Assembly: GCF_016772475.1 (NCBI RefSeq)
Contig: NZ_CP068595.1
Coordinates: 3,410,001 to 3,474,000, forward strand
Direction of reading: 5' to 3'
Origin: Paenibacillus sonchi
Lineage (GTDB): Bacteria > Bacillota > Bacilli > Paenibacillales > Paenibacillaceae
Length of the DNA: 64,000 nt
Positions 26,419-35,237 of this stretch are shown piece after piece. The translations under genes were made by a program, and so were the position numbers. The notes under the pieces are model-generated. The model was given only the letters and a program-made list of their open reading frames with translations, was not told the origin of the DNA and did no database searches. Position 1 is the first letter of the stretch; every line of letters starts with the position of its first letter.

Positions 26419-27066
26419 GTGCAAATGAATCACAACATTCTACCAAAGGATAAGCAGGATTTTAAAAGTGTTGAAGCCCTGGCCCGCTTAGAAAGATCAA
26501 TGATCATTCCCTTATTGCCGGAATTGTTAGAATGGCTGCAGGATATGAATTGGCCTATAGCCGCAGAAATTGTAGACCTTTTGTCAAAGTATACGTCCGA
26601 AACTATCCCGCATATTAAAACTATTTTTTCTCAAAGCGACACCGGTTGGATATACAACATCCTTGCATATTTGATTAATAAATGGGATACGGATCTTGTC
26701 TCAAGATTGTCTTCAAGCCTAGGGGAACTGGCGCACACGATAGACATTTATGAAGATACTGATTTGCTGTCTATTGAAATTTTATGGAAGCATCAGTTGA
26801 TTGCCTTAAATGAAGCAACCGCACTTTTAGCAAGGAAACGGAGTCACATAGAGAACTCTCTCCTTACCTTTACAGCAGAACAAAAAGTCATGTTCTCAGA
26901 GTTGGAAAATGAACAGCAACATATCCTCAACACAGACGTTGGACAAATCGTTAATTATTGCGAAAGAAATAACAAATCGTTAATGCAAAAAGACCAGTAC
27001 GACAATTCGCTCCGCCGTTATGAAGAAATTGAGGCAACGATAAGGAGGATATCTGCTTTTACTTGA
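26419..27066 (+). CDS. DUF5071-domain protein
   Basis: A 215-residue cytosolic protein. Residues 7-120 match DUF5071 in pattern: LPKDKQDFKSVEAL, then LPELLEWLQDMNWPIAAEI and IPHIKTIF. The remaining 95 residues are a helical, charged extension with no family known to me. The function of DUF5071 is unknown. GTG 26419 and ATG 26425 are both possible starts behind GGGGGAGAAGG. The stretch from here to 27.6 kb is more AT-rich than its neighbours, which may reflect acquired DNA. Confidence 0.75.
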   Translation: MQMNHNILPKDKQDFKSVEALARLERSMIIPLLPELLEWLQDMNWPIAAEIVDLLSKYTSETIPHIKTIFSQSDTGWIYNILAYLINKWDTDLVSRLSSSLGELAHTIDIYEDTDLLSIEILWKHQLIALNEATALLARKRSHIENSLLTFTAEQKVMFSELENEQQHILNTDVGQIVNYCERNNKSLMQKDQYDNSLRRYEEIEATIRRISAFT

Positions 27067-27111
27067 TTGGCCCCTATCCGATTGCGTTATGGGGATGGAA
27101 TGGAGGATGAT

Positions 27112-27589
27112 TATTATCGATAAACGGCTAACTTTTAATGAAGATGTGGAGAATTACGATAAATGGAGACCAACCTATTGTGAAGAATTATTCAAAGATA
27201 TCATAGCGTACTCTCATCTTGAACGAGGCCGAAAAGCAATTGAAAATACACAAAATTAAAATTCCGGGAATATAAAAAATTTACGATATACAATACTGCA
27301 TTTGAAGAGTTTGCATGTCCGGACAGCAGTATAGATCTCATTTATTCGGCTACCGCATTTCATTGGATTCCGGAAAAAACAGGGTATCTAAAAGCCTCCA
27401 ATTTTTTAAAAACCGGCGGAACCCTGGCGTTATTTTGGAACCGGCCGTTTGTATCACGGGAAAATCCATAGAAGCTTGCCGTCCCCTGCGAAAGAGCAGT
27501 TTGAAGATGAGATTAAAGAATCCATTAAAAAATTTGGCGATGTCCTAAATGTATATGATACTATCGACTTGTATTTAGCAAAAAAATAA
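27112..27589 (+). pseudogene. Remnant of a class I SAM-dependent methyltransferase
   Basis: Three pieces of one protein appear in different frames. The N-terminal piece has RLTFNEDVENYDKWRP and ends at LERGRKAIE. A middle piece reads FEEFACPDSSIDLIYSA, then TAFHWIPEK and LKTGGTLALFWNRPF. The last piece is the C-terminus (FEDEIKESIKKFG, ending DTIDLYLAKK). The SAM-binding glycine motif and about half the protein are missing. Several deletions, not just one base, have occurred, so this is a true pseudogene. Confidence 0.8.
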
Positions 27590-27662
27590 GTTGGACTTGC
27601 GGTAATACCAGAGCAAGATAGTTAAATAAGCGGATCGGAGAAACAGACACAAGGAGGCCAAC

Positions 27663-28007
27663 ATGCAGCCGATAACCCCCGAAGACATCCAAATCCGGAT
27701 CGATCAGCTAGCCGGTCAGGATCTATACGTACACCTTGAGCTCACGACAGGCGCCTACGCCAGTCACTTGGACAGTACCCGGCACCCGGCGTCGGCATTC
27801 ATTTCCAATGCGGCGGTCCGTTATACACAAGGCTCCATTTCCGGCACGGGACCCTACAGGGTGGGCTTAAAGACAACTCAGGGCTGGATTTATGCCGAAG
27901 GCCTTACACATGTTGATGAGACGGAAAAGGAACGGCTAATCTTGGCCGGGCATGACAGTCAAGGCAAGCTGATCGTTGCATTGCAGCTGAGCCGGGAAAC
28001 GTTCTGA
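27663..28007 (+). CDS. yojF: YojF family protein (DUF1806), partner of the bacillithiol deacetylase
   Basis: A 114-residue protein with the family motifs YVHLELTTGAYASH, GPYRVGLKTTQGWIYAEGLTH in two adjoining blocks, and LAGHDSQGKL. In Bacillus it is encoded directly before bshB2 (yojG), the same order as here with a 22-bp gap. Its biochemical role is not known. ATG 27663 lies 9 bases after an AAGGAGG ribosome binding site. Confidence 0.9.
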   Translation: MQPITPEDIQIRIDQLAGQDLYVHLELTTGAYASHLDSTRHPASAFISNAAVRYTQGSISGTGPYRVGLKTTQGWIYAEGLTHVDETEKERLILAGHDSQGKLIVALQLSRETF

Positions 28008-28029
28008 TGAAAGCGGAGGAATACACACC

Positions 28030-28704
28030 ATGAAGAATCAACAAACGGAACACCAGCGCATCTTAGTTGTGTTCCCCCATCCCGACGATGAAGCTTTCGC
28101 GGCATCAGGGACGCTGGCGATGTACATAGACAGCGGCGCTCAAGTCACTTATGCCTGTCTGACCCTGGGGGAGATGGGGCGCAACATGGGCATCCCGCCG
28201 TTCGCGAGCCGGGTTACTTTGCCGGCAATCCGCAAAGAGGAACTGGCAGCATCTTGCCTTGCAATTGGCATCCAGGACTTAAGGATGCTCGGCTTCCACG
28301 ATAAAATGATCGAGTTCGAAGACCAGCAGCGGCTGGACAATGAGATTATGGCGCTGCTCCAGGAGCTGCGTCCGTCGCTGGTGATCACCTTCTATCCGGG
28401 GTACAGTGTGCATCCTGACCACGATGCCACCGGAGCCGCTGTCATACGTACGGTTGGCCGGCTTCCCGCAGCAGAGCGGCCGCTTGTACACTGCGTCGCG
28501 TTCGCAAGCAACCACGAGCGGGCGATCGGAAAGGCGGATGTGATCGTAGATGTGACCGCCTTCCTTGAGCAAAAAATGGCGTCGATACGCGCGCACCGTT
28601 CGCAATTCCAAGCGGCGGAGCTGGTCGGGAATCAGGAGCTGACGGATGAAGAAATCCGGGCCCGGTTCGGAACGGAACCGTTTTGGACCTATAGGTTCGA
28701 TTAA
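28030..28704 (+). CDS. bshB2: Bacillithiol biosynthesis deacetylase BshB2
   Basis: A 224-residue LmbE-like zinc N-deacetylase. FPHPDDEAF holds the first metal ligands with catalytic Asp, and VHPDHDATG the remaining histidine. The family removes acetate from GlcNAc-malate in bacillithiol synthesis, the second step to the main thiol buffer of many Firmicutes. It follows yojF closely, and AAAGCGGAGG lies before its ATG. Confidence 0.92.
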   Translation: MKNQQTEHQRILVVFPHPDDEAFAASGTLAMYIDSGAQVTYACLTLGEMGRNMGIPPFASRVTLPAIRKEELAASCLAIGIQDLRMLGFHDKMIEFEDQQRLDNEIMALLQELRPSLVITFYPGYSVHPDHDATGAAVIRTVGRLPAAERPLVHCVAFASNHERAIGKADVIVDVTAFLEQKMASIRAHRSQFQAAELVGNQELTDEEIRARFGTEPFWTYRFD

Positions 28705-28813
28705 TCCCGGGATATGGAACATGAAGCTCTATAGAGCCGATGGAATCAAGTTGAAATGGCTATGCCGTCCTTAGAAGGATAATCTATAGCGCGAAGCATA
28801 TGGTTATATTTGG

Positions 28814-28861
28814 AAAAAAGGGTGCCTTACCGCCGGATCAGTTGACCGGCGTAAGGCACCC
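28814..28861 (-). terminator. Terminator of the HAD phosphatase gene
   Basis: On the minus strand GGGTGCCTTAC / GTAAGGCACCC, plus inner GCCGG / CCGGC pairs, is followed by TTTTTT. On the plus strand it has only a short T-run after bshB2. Confidence 0.85.
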
Positions 28862-28893
28862 TTTGTGCTGCTGGAGAGCAAGCTTATGCTTCT

Positions 28894-29697
28894 CTATTGG
28901 GCAGTTTGCAGGATGAATTTATCGATGGCGTATTTCACGCCGTCTTCATTGTTGCTGAGGGTGACGAAGTCAGCAATGTCCTTCAGCGCCGGGATGGCGT
29001 TAGCCATGGCTACGCCAAGGCCGGCGGCTTCCAGCATTTCGTGATCGTTCCAGGAGTCGCCGACTGCGATGGTTTCGGACAGCTCGCAGCCGAAGTGGGC
29101 TGCCAGGAATTCCAGCGCCAGTCCTTTGGTACCTTCCTTGTGCATAATTTCCAGGAAATGCGGCTTGGATTTCGTAATATGCACGGAATCCCCCAGCAGC
29201 TCACGCAGAATAGGCGACAGCTCGTCCAGGAAATCGGGATCGTCGATGATCAGCATTTTTGGTGTTTTTTGCGGGACAAGCTTCTCCCAATCCGGCTCGA
29301 TATAATATTTAGTTCCATTAAGGGTGGCATAATCGACCAGCTTCTGGTTCTCTTCACGGGCATACAGCTTGTCATCAATATAGGTCTGCAAGTGCAGGTT
29401 ATGCTCCACGCAGTAGTTGAACAGCTTGCGTACGGCATCCTGCGGCACATAACGCTCGTAGAGCACTTTTTCATCCATCAGATTCTTTACGAGTGCCCCC
29501 TGGTAAGTGATGATCGGCACATTCAGTCCGGTCTGGCGGGCGATGGCCTGGGCGGAAGCATAGGCACGTCCGGTAGCCAGAGTAACCACAACGCCTGCGG
29601 CAACGGCCTGTTCCAGCGCTGTTTGTGTGGCAGGGGTAACTTCCTTGTCATCGTTAATCAAGGTGTCGTCAATATCGATTGCAATCAATTTGTACAT
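28894..29697 (-). CDS. Cof-type HAD-superfamily sugar phosphatase
   Basis: A 267-residue HAD hydrolase of the Cof/YidA type. Motif I IDIDDTLIND carries the nucleophile D8 and acid D10; motif II is TLATGR; motif III and IV appear as the conserved K and GDSWNDHEM with the Mg-binding Asp pair. The C2 cap lies between about 85 and 190. The likely substrates are small phosphorylated sugars or nucleotides. GGAGAG precedes ATG 29697. The gene stands alone. Confidence 0.9.
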   Translation of the reverse strand: MYKLIAIDIDDTLINDDKEVTPATQTALEQAVAAGVVVTLATGRAYASAQAIARQTGLNVPIITYQGALVKNLMDEKVLYERYVPQDAVRKLFNYCVEHNLHLQTYIDDKLYAREENQKLVDYATLNGTKYYIEPDWEKLVPQKTPKMLIIDDPDFLDELSPILRELLGDSVHITKSKPHFLEIMHKEGTKGLALEFLAAHFGCELSETIAVGDSWNDHEMLEAAGLGVAMANAIPALKDIADFVTLSNNEDGVKYAIDKFILQTAQ

Positions 29698-29913
29698 GTA
29701 GGTTCTCTCCTATTGGGTGAGCTTAGCTTCCTGAATAGCTTCGTACCAATGCTTCGGAAGCCTAAGCTTAAATTTGGGGAGCCTGTGCGGAAGGCATGGC
29801 TCTTGTCTCTGAACAAGCTGGTAGTGCGCTGTGGATTCCAAATGGGCAGCTTCCGAAGGGCCAGCGCTTGGATTCTACAATTAAAAGACTGATGCTGTAC
29901 TAGGCCCAAAAAA

Positions 29914-30858
29914 TCATGGATCAGATGAAAGCAGAAGGCTTGGTTCTTCGTCCTTTTGGGCTGTAAGGGCTGGCCCGGGGCTGAGTTCGGCCATCAGCAT
30001 GGCCGCAAGAATGCAGAGACAGCCCAGCAGCGCCGATACGCCGAGCGTTTCTCCGCCGAACACCAGACCTGTCAGGGCGGCGAATACCGGCTCTGTGGCA
30101 AAAATAACCGCCACCCGGGAAGGCGTGGTGTATTTCTGGCAGGCCGTCTGAATCCAGAAGGCAAAGGCGCTGGTCGGGCCGATGGAAACAAGCAGGGCCC
30201 ACAGCACATCCGGCTTCAGGATCAGGGTCCCGCTGTGCGCAAGCGGGGCCGGCCCATCCACAAGCAGGGAGGCGAAGGCGCTGAGCAGCCCGACACAAGC
30301 AAGCTGCAGCGCAGCCAGCGGCAGCGCCGGATATCGCGGAGCATATACGCCGGTATAGGCGACCTGCAGGGCAAAGGCGACAGCACATATCAGCACCAGT
30401 GCGTCTCCCTTGTTCAGGGACAGCGCGGAGCCGGTAAAGGTGAGCAGGTAGAGGCCTGCCACCGCGAGTCCCGCGCTGAACCAGGTATACCGTGAGATGG
30501 CCGTCTTAAGCAGGGCCAGGGAGAGGAAAGGGACGAGCACGACCGACAGTCCCGTGATAAAACCGGTGTTGGAGGTGGTGGTATAGAGCAGTCCCAGCGT
30601 CTGGAAGCCATAGCCCAGAAACAGAAAGAGGCCCAGCAGCAAGGCGTGTCCTGCCATACGCCAGTTCAGCATTCTCCATTCCCTGCGGTAAAAAACGGCG
30701 GTAATCAGCGCCAGCAGCAAAGCTGCGCCGATAAAGCGGATGCTGTTGAAAGCGAGCGGCGGCAGCACCTTGACCGCGCTTTGCACAATGAGAAACGTAC
30801 ATCCCCACATCATCGCCACCAGCAGCAGACTGAGGCCGGCTATTCGGGAGCGATTCAC
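29914..30858 (-). CDS. EamA/DMT-family transporter
   Basis: A protein of about 314 residues with ten predicted transmembrane helices in two EamA repeats; the repeats begin with MMWGCTFLIVQSAV and ALQVAYTGVYAPRY-type segments. GPTSAFAFWIQT and RVAVIFATEPVFAAL in the second half are typical. The family exports amino acids or metabolites; the substrate is unknown. GTG 30858 is preferred because AGAAAGGATG is well spaced before it, whereas ATG 30867 overlaps that site. Confidence 0.87.
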   Translation of the reverse strand: MNRSRIAGLSLLLVAMMWGCTFLIVQSAVKVLPPLAFNSIRFIGAALLLALITAVFYRREWRMLNWRMAGHALLLGLFLFLGYGFQTLGLLYTTTSNTGFITGLSVVLVPFLSLALLKTAISRYTWFSAGLAVAGLYLLTFTGSALSLNKGDALVLICAVAFALQVAYTGVYAPRYPALPLAALQLACVGLLSAFASLLVDGPAPLAHSGTLILKPDVLWALLVSIGPTSAFAFWIQTACQKYTTPSRVAVIFATEPVFAALTGLVFGGETLGVSALLGCLCILAAMLMAELSPGPALTAQKDEEPSLLLSSDP

Positions 30859-31101
30859 AGAGGTCATCCTTTCTTGATACGACAAATATTTTGTAAAATC
30901 AAGTTCTCCAAATTGTAGCTTAAAACAGGGGGAGGACAAGACAGAACTCTGCTCCGGAACGTCCGTTGAAGGGCTGAAGCCTCTGAAATACTGCCGGAGG
31001 CTGGACAAAAAAGCCGGCACTTGGTATACTTCGAGAACCGTACACTTGTTCTTATTTTTGCACTTCGAAGTCCCTACACCTTAGAAAGGAGCGGGTGCAC
31101 C

Positions 31102-31821
31102 ATGATGGGCAAATCCCATTTAATCATCAGCACCGGGGTTACCCTATCCGTTATGAGCCTGCTCGGCCATGAAATTACGATTCCGGCAGTTGCTGTGGCA
31201 GGGCTCAGCGCCCTCTTGCCTGATATCGATGAGCCGAATTCGCTGCTGGTGCGCAAAGCCGTGCCGGAATCCCTGCTGCGGATTTTGCAGGTATCGCTAA
31301 TCGGGGCGGCCATTTATCTGTATTTTGCCGGAATCGCCGCGCCTCCCTGGAATATCGCGCTGGCGCTGCTTGTCGGGAGCGTATCCTTCCTGCCGGGCCG
31401 CAGGCTCCGGCATCTCGTGATGCTGCTGCTGGCACTGGCGCTGTTCGCGTTCGCGGATGCCTACGATCCGTGGAACTACATAGCCGCCTGCGTGCTTGTC
31501 GTATCCTCGGTTGTTCCGCACCGCGGACTGACGCATACGCTGTACGCGGTGGCCGGCTGGGGAGCCTTGCTCTATTTCGCTTCGCTCGGCATGAATGACG
31601 GCGGCAGCCTGTGGATTGCCGGCGGCATGTCTTATGCGCTCCATCTGCTGGCCGATTCCCTGACCCAGCGAGGCATTACTCCGCTGCCTCCGCTGCCCTT
31701 CAAGCTTCGCCTGAAGCTGATGAGCACAGGCACGAAGAAGGGCAGTGCGGTGGAGAAATTCTGCATCGTGCTCACACTGGTGCTGGTTATGTATGTATTT
31801 GTGCTCACCCCCAATCTGTAA
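31102..31821 (+). CDS. YdjM-like membrane protein (predicted membrane-bound metal-dependent hydrolase)
   Basis: A 239-residue protein with several transmembrane helices. MGKSHLIISTG holds the first conserved His, LPDIDEPNSLL the acidic motif, VVPHRGLTHT two further histidines and YALHLLADSLTQRGI the last, matching the YdjM family (PF04307). In E. coli ydjM belongs to the SOS regulon, but no LexA/DinR box is evident here. ATG 31102 follows AGAAAGGAG. Divergent from the DMT gene. Confidence 0.88.
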   Translation: MMGKSHLIISTGVTLSVMSLLGHEITIPAVAVAGLSALLPDIDEPNSLLVRKAVPESLLRILQVSLIGAAIYLYFAGIAAPPWNIALALLVGSVSFLPGRRLRHLVMLLLALALFAFADAYDPWNYIAACVLVVSSVVPHRGLTHTLYAVAGWGALLYFASLGMNDGGSLWIAGGMSYALHLLADSLTQRGITPLPPLPFKLRLKLMSTGTKKGSAVEKFCIVLTLVLVMYVFVLTPNL

Positions 31822-31905
31822 AAAGCTGCTGCCCCATCTTGAAGACGCTCTGCTGCATGCTGCTGCCGGGAGTCTTTGAGACAGGCGAAGCCCCTCCAGG
31901 GCACC

Positions 31906-31942
31906 AAAGGCTCTCCGCTGCTTGCCAGCGGGGGGCCTTTTT
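31906..31942 (+). terminator. Terminator after the ydjM-like gene
   Basis: AAAGGC and CCGCTG pair with CAGCGG and GCCTTT, closed by a short loop and followed by TTTTT. The following 500 bp contain the family 1 repeat element and the tetR operator region. Confidence 0.75.
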
Positions 31943-32093
31943 AAAAATATTACGCCAGAATTTAAATGTTTTAGGGGAAGCGAAGCTTATCCCTTAATTA
32001 ATTTGTATAGGAAATTATGCTGTCTCTTTCTTGCAGATTGAACTAGAAATCCGTAGTCTTAATGTGAGATAACACAGTGGATTCTTTGCATGA

Positions 32094-32279
32094 CTGCATT
32101 TCGTGCAATAGAATTTATATGGTTTTGCGCCGAACCGCCTTCTGCTGTATTTTCTGCAATAGATTTTCGGATATCGCGTCCAAAACAGCTTTTCTAAGGG
32201 ATTCTAATGTACAGAGTGCAACAGATGGAGCTGTTCGGCTGGTTTATGGGTTATTCTGCTGCAGAGAATGCAATAGAAT
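32094..32279 (+). repeat. Dyad repeat element, family 1, spacing 51-62-52
   Basis: Four dyads begin at 32094, 32145, 32207 and 32259. The best read CTGTAT-TTT-CTGCAA followed by TAGATTTT, and ATGTAC-AGA-GTGCAA flanked by ATTCTA and CAGAT, so the full symmetric consensus is ATTCTR-YTGYAY-N3-RTRCAR-YAGAAT. The sequence between dyads is not shared with other copies. Confidence 0.8.
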
Positions 32280-32412
32280 GTGAGTTCTGGCCTAAGTAGA
32301 AAGAAATCCTTACTCAGTCATGGACGGCGAGGCCGTTTTGTTCATCCCGATACGATCTTGAGCAGGATGTTATTTATCACAGACACTACCCGGAAGCACC
32401 TGCTACATTAAA

Positions 32413-32431
32413 CATACCGACGGTCGGAATG
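32413..32431 (+). promoter_or_regulatory. Palindromic operator of the TetR regulator
   Basis: CATACCGACGGTCGGAATG is a 19-bp palindrome with one mismatched pair flanking CCGAC-G-GTCGG. It ends where the GGAGAG ribosome binding site of the tetR gene begins, nine bases before ATG 32440. Such CCGAC/GTCGG dyads are typical TetR-family sites, so autorepression of the whole tetR-ABC operon is expected. Confidence 0.75.
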
Positions 32432-32439
32432 GAGAGAGA

Positions 32440-33018
32440 ATGATGACAAAAAAACAGTTAAAAGAACTTAGAGTGGAGTCCTTGCTTACGGCCGCAGTGG
32501 AAGAATTTCTCGAAAAGGGTTATGCCGGCGCATCTGTAGATGCCATAGCCAAAAGAGCCGGTGTCAGCAAGGGCGGCGTGTACCATCACTTTCCCAATAA
32601 GGAAGCGCTGTTGATGGAGGCGAATCAGAAGCTCTCGGAGCCGGTCATGGAAATGGCGGAAAGGGCATACCTGAACAGCAGTGCGATGGAGGGATTAAGG
32701 CAATACATTCAAGAATACCTGAGCTATTGGGTAAGCAGGCCAAGAGAACTGAGCTTTTTTTTCTTATCGATGTCCAAATCCTTGGAAGCTCCGGCCCTTA
32801 TGGAGTATTACAGAGAATATGTACAGCAAAGCACCGCTTTCTTTGTGGGCATGTTCCAAAAAGCGGTTGAATCAGGGGAGTCCGATCTGACGGACCCTGA
32901 GGCGTATGGGATTTCCTTGATGGGGGCATTAGACGGGGTCGTTTCCTATGCGATGATTCATCCTGAAGAGGATATTCAGCTTCTGGCCGAGCGTTGCGGT
33001 CAGGTCTGGCTGAAATAA
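32440..33018 (+). CDS. TetR/AcrR-family repressor of the adjacent ABC exporter
   Basis: A 192-residue regulator. The helix-turn-helix covers ASVDAIAKRAGVSKGGVYHHF (in two helices, about 31-51). The C-terminal part resembles TetR_C domains of drug-responsive regulators. It is the first gene of a three-gene unit with an ABC-2 exporter, and an operator-like palindrome lies directly upstream. Inducer unknown. ATG 32440 and 32443 are both possible. Confidence 0.92.
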   Translation: MMTKKQLKELRVESLLTAAVEEFLEKGYAGASVDAIAKRAGVSKGGVYHHFPNKEALLMEANQKLSEPVMEMAERAYLNSSAMEGLRQYIQEYLSYWVSRPRELSFFFLSMSKSLEAPALMEYYREYVQQSTAFFVGMFQKAVESGESDLTDPEAYGISLMGALDGVVSYAMIHPEEDIQLLAERCGQVWLK

Positions 33019-33038
33019 GCGAAAGGAGCAATCAAGGT

Positions 33039-33986
33039 ATGGAGCATGAGAACTTTCTCGCTGTTGAAGGGTTATGCAAAAAATATGGCGAACTGTCCGC
33101 TGTAGACGATGTAAGTTTCTCGGTTCGCAAGGGAGAGGTATTCGGGCTGCTCGGACCCAATGGTGCCGGTAAAACGACTACAATAAGAATGCTATGCGGT
33201 CTATTAAAAGCGGATGGCGGCCAAATTACTGTAAATGGGGTCTCCATATCCTCCGGTTATGAGCGTATCAAAGCTATGATCGGGCTGTGCCCGCAGGAAA
33301 TTATTATTTGGGAGCTGCTCACATGCCTGGAACAATTGAAATTTGCCGGGATGTCCTACGGGCTAACCTCCAGAGCAGCCGGTAATAAGGCAGAAAGCCT
33401 GCTGCAATCGCTGGGACTCCGGGATAAAAGAAATAAGCTTGCCAAGACGCTGTCAGGCGGTATGCAAAGAAGGCTGAATATAGCACTGGCACTGGTTCAT
33501 GACCCCAAGCTGATTATATTGGACGAACCTCAGGCAGGGCTTGATCCTCAGAGCAGGATACTTGTACGCGACTTCGTCAGACAGCTGGCTGAGGAAAGAA
33601 CGGTGATTCTTACCACCCATGACATGGATGAAGCCGACAGGCTTTCAGACCGGGTAGCGATCATGGACCACGGGAAGGTTCTTTTAATAGATACTCCTGA
33701 GAAGCTGAAGGAAAAATCCGGGGCGGGAGAGCTGCTGCAAATACGGGTAAACGGGGTAAGCCAAGACTTGGCCCGTCAGGTCTTGAACTCGCTGCCCGAT
33801 GAATGTACAGAGAAACAATATTCGGATGGACTGTTTCTGCTTGGAGCAAGCGGAGTTCTTGAGCTTATACCGAAGGTAAGCCAGAGATTGAAAGCTTTTA
33901 ATATACATATAGAGGATATGACCCTCCGCAAGCGGACACTTGAGGATGCATTCATTGCTGTGACTGGAAGGGGGCTCAGCGAATGA
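33039..33986 (+). CDS. ABC-2 type exporter, ATP-binding protein
   Basis: A 315-residue ATPase of the DrrA/CcmA type. Walker A GPNGAGKTT, signature LSGGMQRRLNIALAL, Walker B LIILDEPQAGLDPQ and switch TTHDMDEAD are all present. The C-terminal 90 residues are the DUF4162-like extension common in drug exporters. ATG 33039 with AAGGAGC upstream is chosen over the longer 32994 start, which would overlap tetR. The permease start overlaps its stop (ATGA). Confidence 0.93.
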   Translation: MEHENFLAVEGLCKKYGELSAVDDVSFSVRKGEVFGLLGPNGAGKTTTIRMLCGLLKADGGQITVNGVSISSGYERIKAMIGLCPQEIIIWELLTCLEQLKFAGMSYGLTSRAAGNKAESLLQSLGLRDKRNKLAKTLSGGMQRRLNIALALVHDPKLIILDEPQAGLDPQSRILVRDFVRQLAEERTVILTTHDMDEADRLSDRVAIMDHGKVLLIDTPEKLKEKSGAGELLQIRVNGVSQDLARQVLNSLPDECTEKQYSDGLFLLGASGVLELIPKVSQRLKAFNIHIEDMTLRKRTLEDAFIAVTGRGLSE

Positions 33987-35125
33987 AACTGGCCGCCTCC
34001 GTTACCAAATCTTTTAAAGAAAATATAAGGGATTGGAAAGTCCTTCTGATGGTTTTGATGTTCTCTCCCTTCTTTTTAATCCTGATGAACCTGTTTTACG
34101 GGGGAGCGCCTGCTGCCTATCATGTAGGGGTTCTGAATTTGGATGCCGGCCGTGCTTCGATCGAATTAATCAACAGCCTGGAGACGATGGAGGGGCAGGA
34201 CAACTCGCGGATATTTAAGTTAACCGCCTTCAGCAACGAGGGGGAATTAAAGGCAAAGGTAAAAGAAAAGGACATGGATCTAGGCATTGTTATCCCTGAA
34301 GATTATTCTGACAAATTAGCCATCAAGTCTCCCGGAAACCACGGCAATCCAGCTCTTGTAGACTTTTATGGGAGCATGGGAAATATGAGGTATTCCGTTG
34401 CAGCAGTACTCACGGCAGATGGGGTATATAAACAAGGCATGGATGTGGCGAATATCACGTTGCCCTCAAAGATCAGCGAAACTTTTCTCGAAAAGAAACA
34501 GCCCTTGAATGAATTTGACGGCTATGTTCCGGGCTTAATCGCTTTGGCTGTTTTAATGATTCTTTTTACGGCATCCGCCTCCATTGTGAAGGAAAATGAC
34601 CAAAAAACACTGTTAAGATTAAAGCTCAGCCGTCTTGGAGCGTTCAACTTCCTTGCCGGTATATGTATCACGCAAGCCATAGTAGCAGCAGGAGCCCTTG
34701 CCCTTTCGTATTGGACGGCACTTGGGTTAGGCTACAGGCCGGCAGGAGAATTTGGCGCTGTATTTGCTGTTGGGCTCCTGTCGAGCTTCTCCATGGTTGC
34801 GGTAAGCTTAGTGGTTGCAAGTTTCCTGAACACCGTTTTTGATGTTTTGACTATCGGGTGTTTTCCTTTCTTTATGCTCATGTTTTTTTCAGGGAGCATG
34901 TTCCCCCTGCCGAAGATGAATGTATTTACAATCGGGGGGCATTCCTTTGGAATAACAGATCTGTTGCCGCTTACACATACCGCGAATGCATTTAATCAAA
35001 TCTTGAATTATGGGGCTGGCCTAGAGGACGTCCTGTTTGATTTTGTTATGATTGCACTGCTCACCGTAATCTATTTTGCAATGGGATTGAGGTTATACCA
35101 ACAGCGCAAGCTTTCCAGAGCATAG
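33983..35125 (+). CDS. ABC-2 type exporter, permease
   Basis: A 380-residue membrane protein. One helix near 20-38, an extracellular domain of about 140 residues, then five or six helices from about 185 to 370. This layout matches ABC2_membrane_3 (YhgE/Pip-like) permeases. FSGSMFPLPKMN is a typical late-loop motif. It forms the export channel for the ATPase; the substrate is probably a drug, peptide or lipid-like compound. The operon ends 40-90 bp later at a terminator. Confidence 0.9.
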   Translation: MKLAASVTKSFKENIRDWKVLLMVLMFSPFFLILMNLFYGGAPAAYHVGVLNLDAGRASIELINSLETMEGQDNSRIFKLTAFSNEGELKAKVKEKDMDLGIVIPEDYSDKLAIKSPGNHGNPALVDFYGSMGNMRYSVAAVLTADGVYKQGMDVANITLPSKISETFLEKKQPLNEFDGYVPGLIALAVLMILFTASASIVKENDQKTLLRLKLSRLGAFNFLAGICITQAIVAAGALALSYWTALGLGYRPAGEFGAVFAVGLLSSFSMVAVSLVVASFLNTVFDVLTIGCFPFFMLMFFSGSMFPLPKMNVFTIGGHSFGITDLLPLTHTANAFNQILNYGAGLEDVLFDFVMIALLTVIYFAMGLRLYQQRKLSRA

Positions 35126-35171
35126 CCGGATATGAAGTGAGGAAGGAACAGCTTGACGCCCCTTGCTGCAA

Positions 35172-35214
35172 AAAACCAGCCAGTTCCCGGGTCCAGGGAG
35201 ATTGGCTGGTTTTT
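35172..35214. terminator. Bidirectional terminator between the exporter and lipoate ligase genes
   Basis: AAAACCAGCCA / TGGCTGGTTTTT, an 11-bp stem with a 20-nt loop and T-runs on both strands, lies between convergent genes. Confidence 0.85.
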
Positions 35215-35237
35215 GTGTACATTTTATAACAAGAGAG

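Noticed and set aside
31021..31101. LexA/DinR box before the ydjM-like gene (GAAC...GTTC at about 31040-31056)
   Set aside because: The half-sites are nine bases apart, whereas the Firmicute box needs four.
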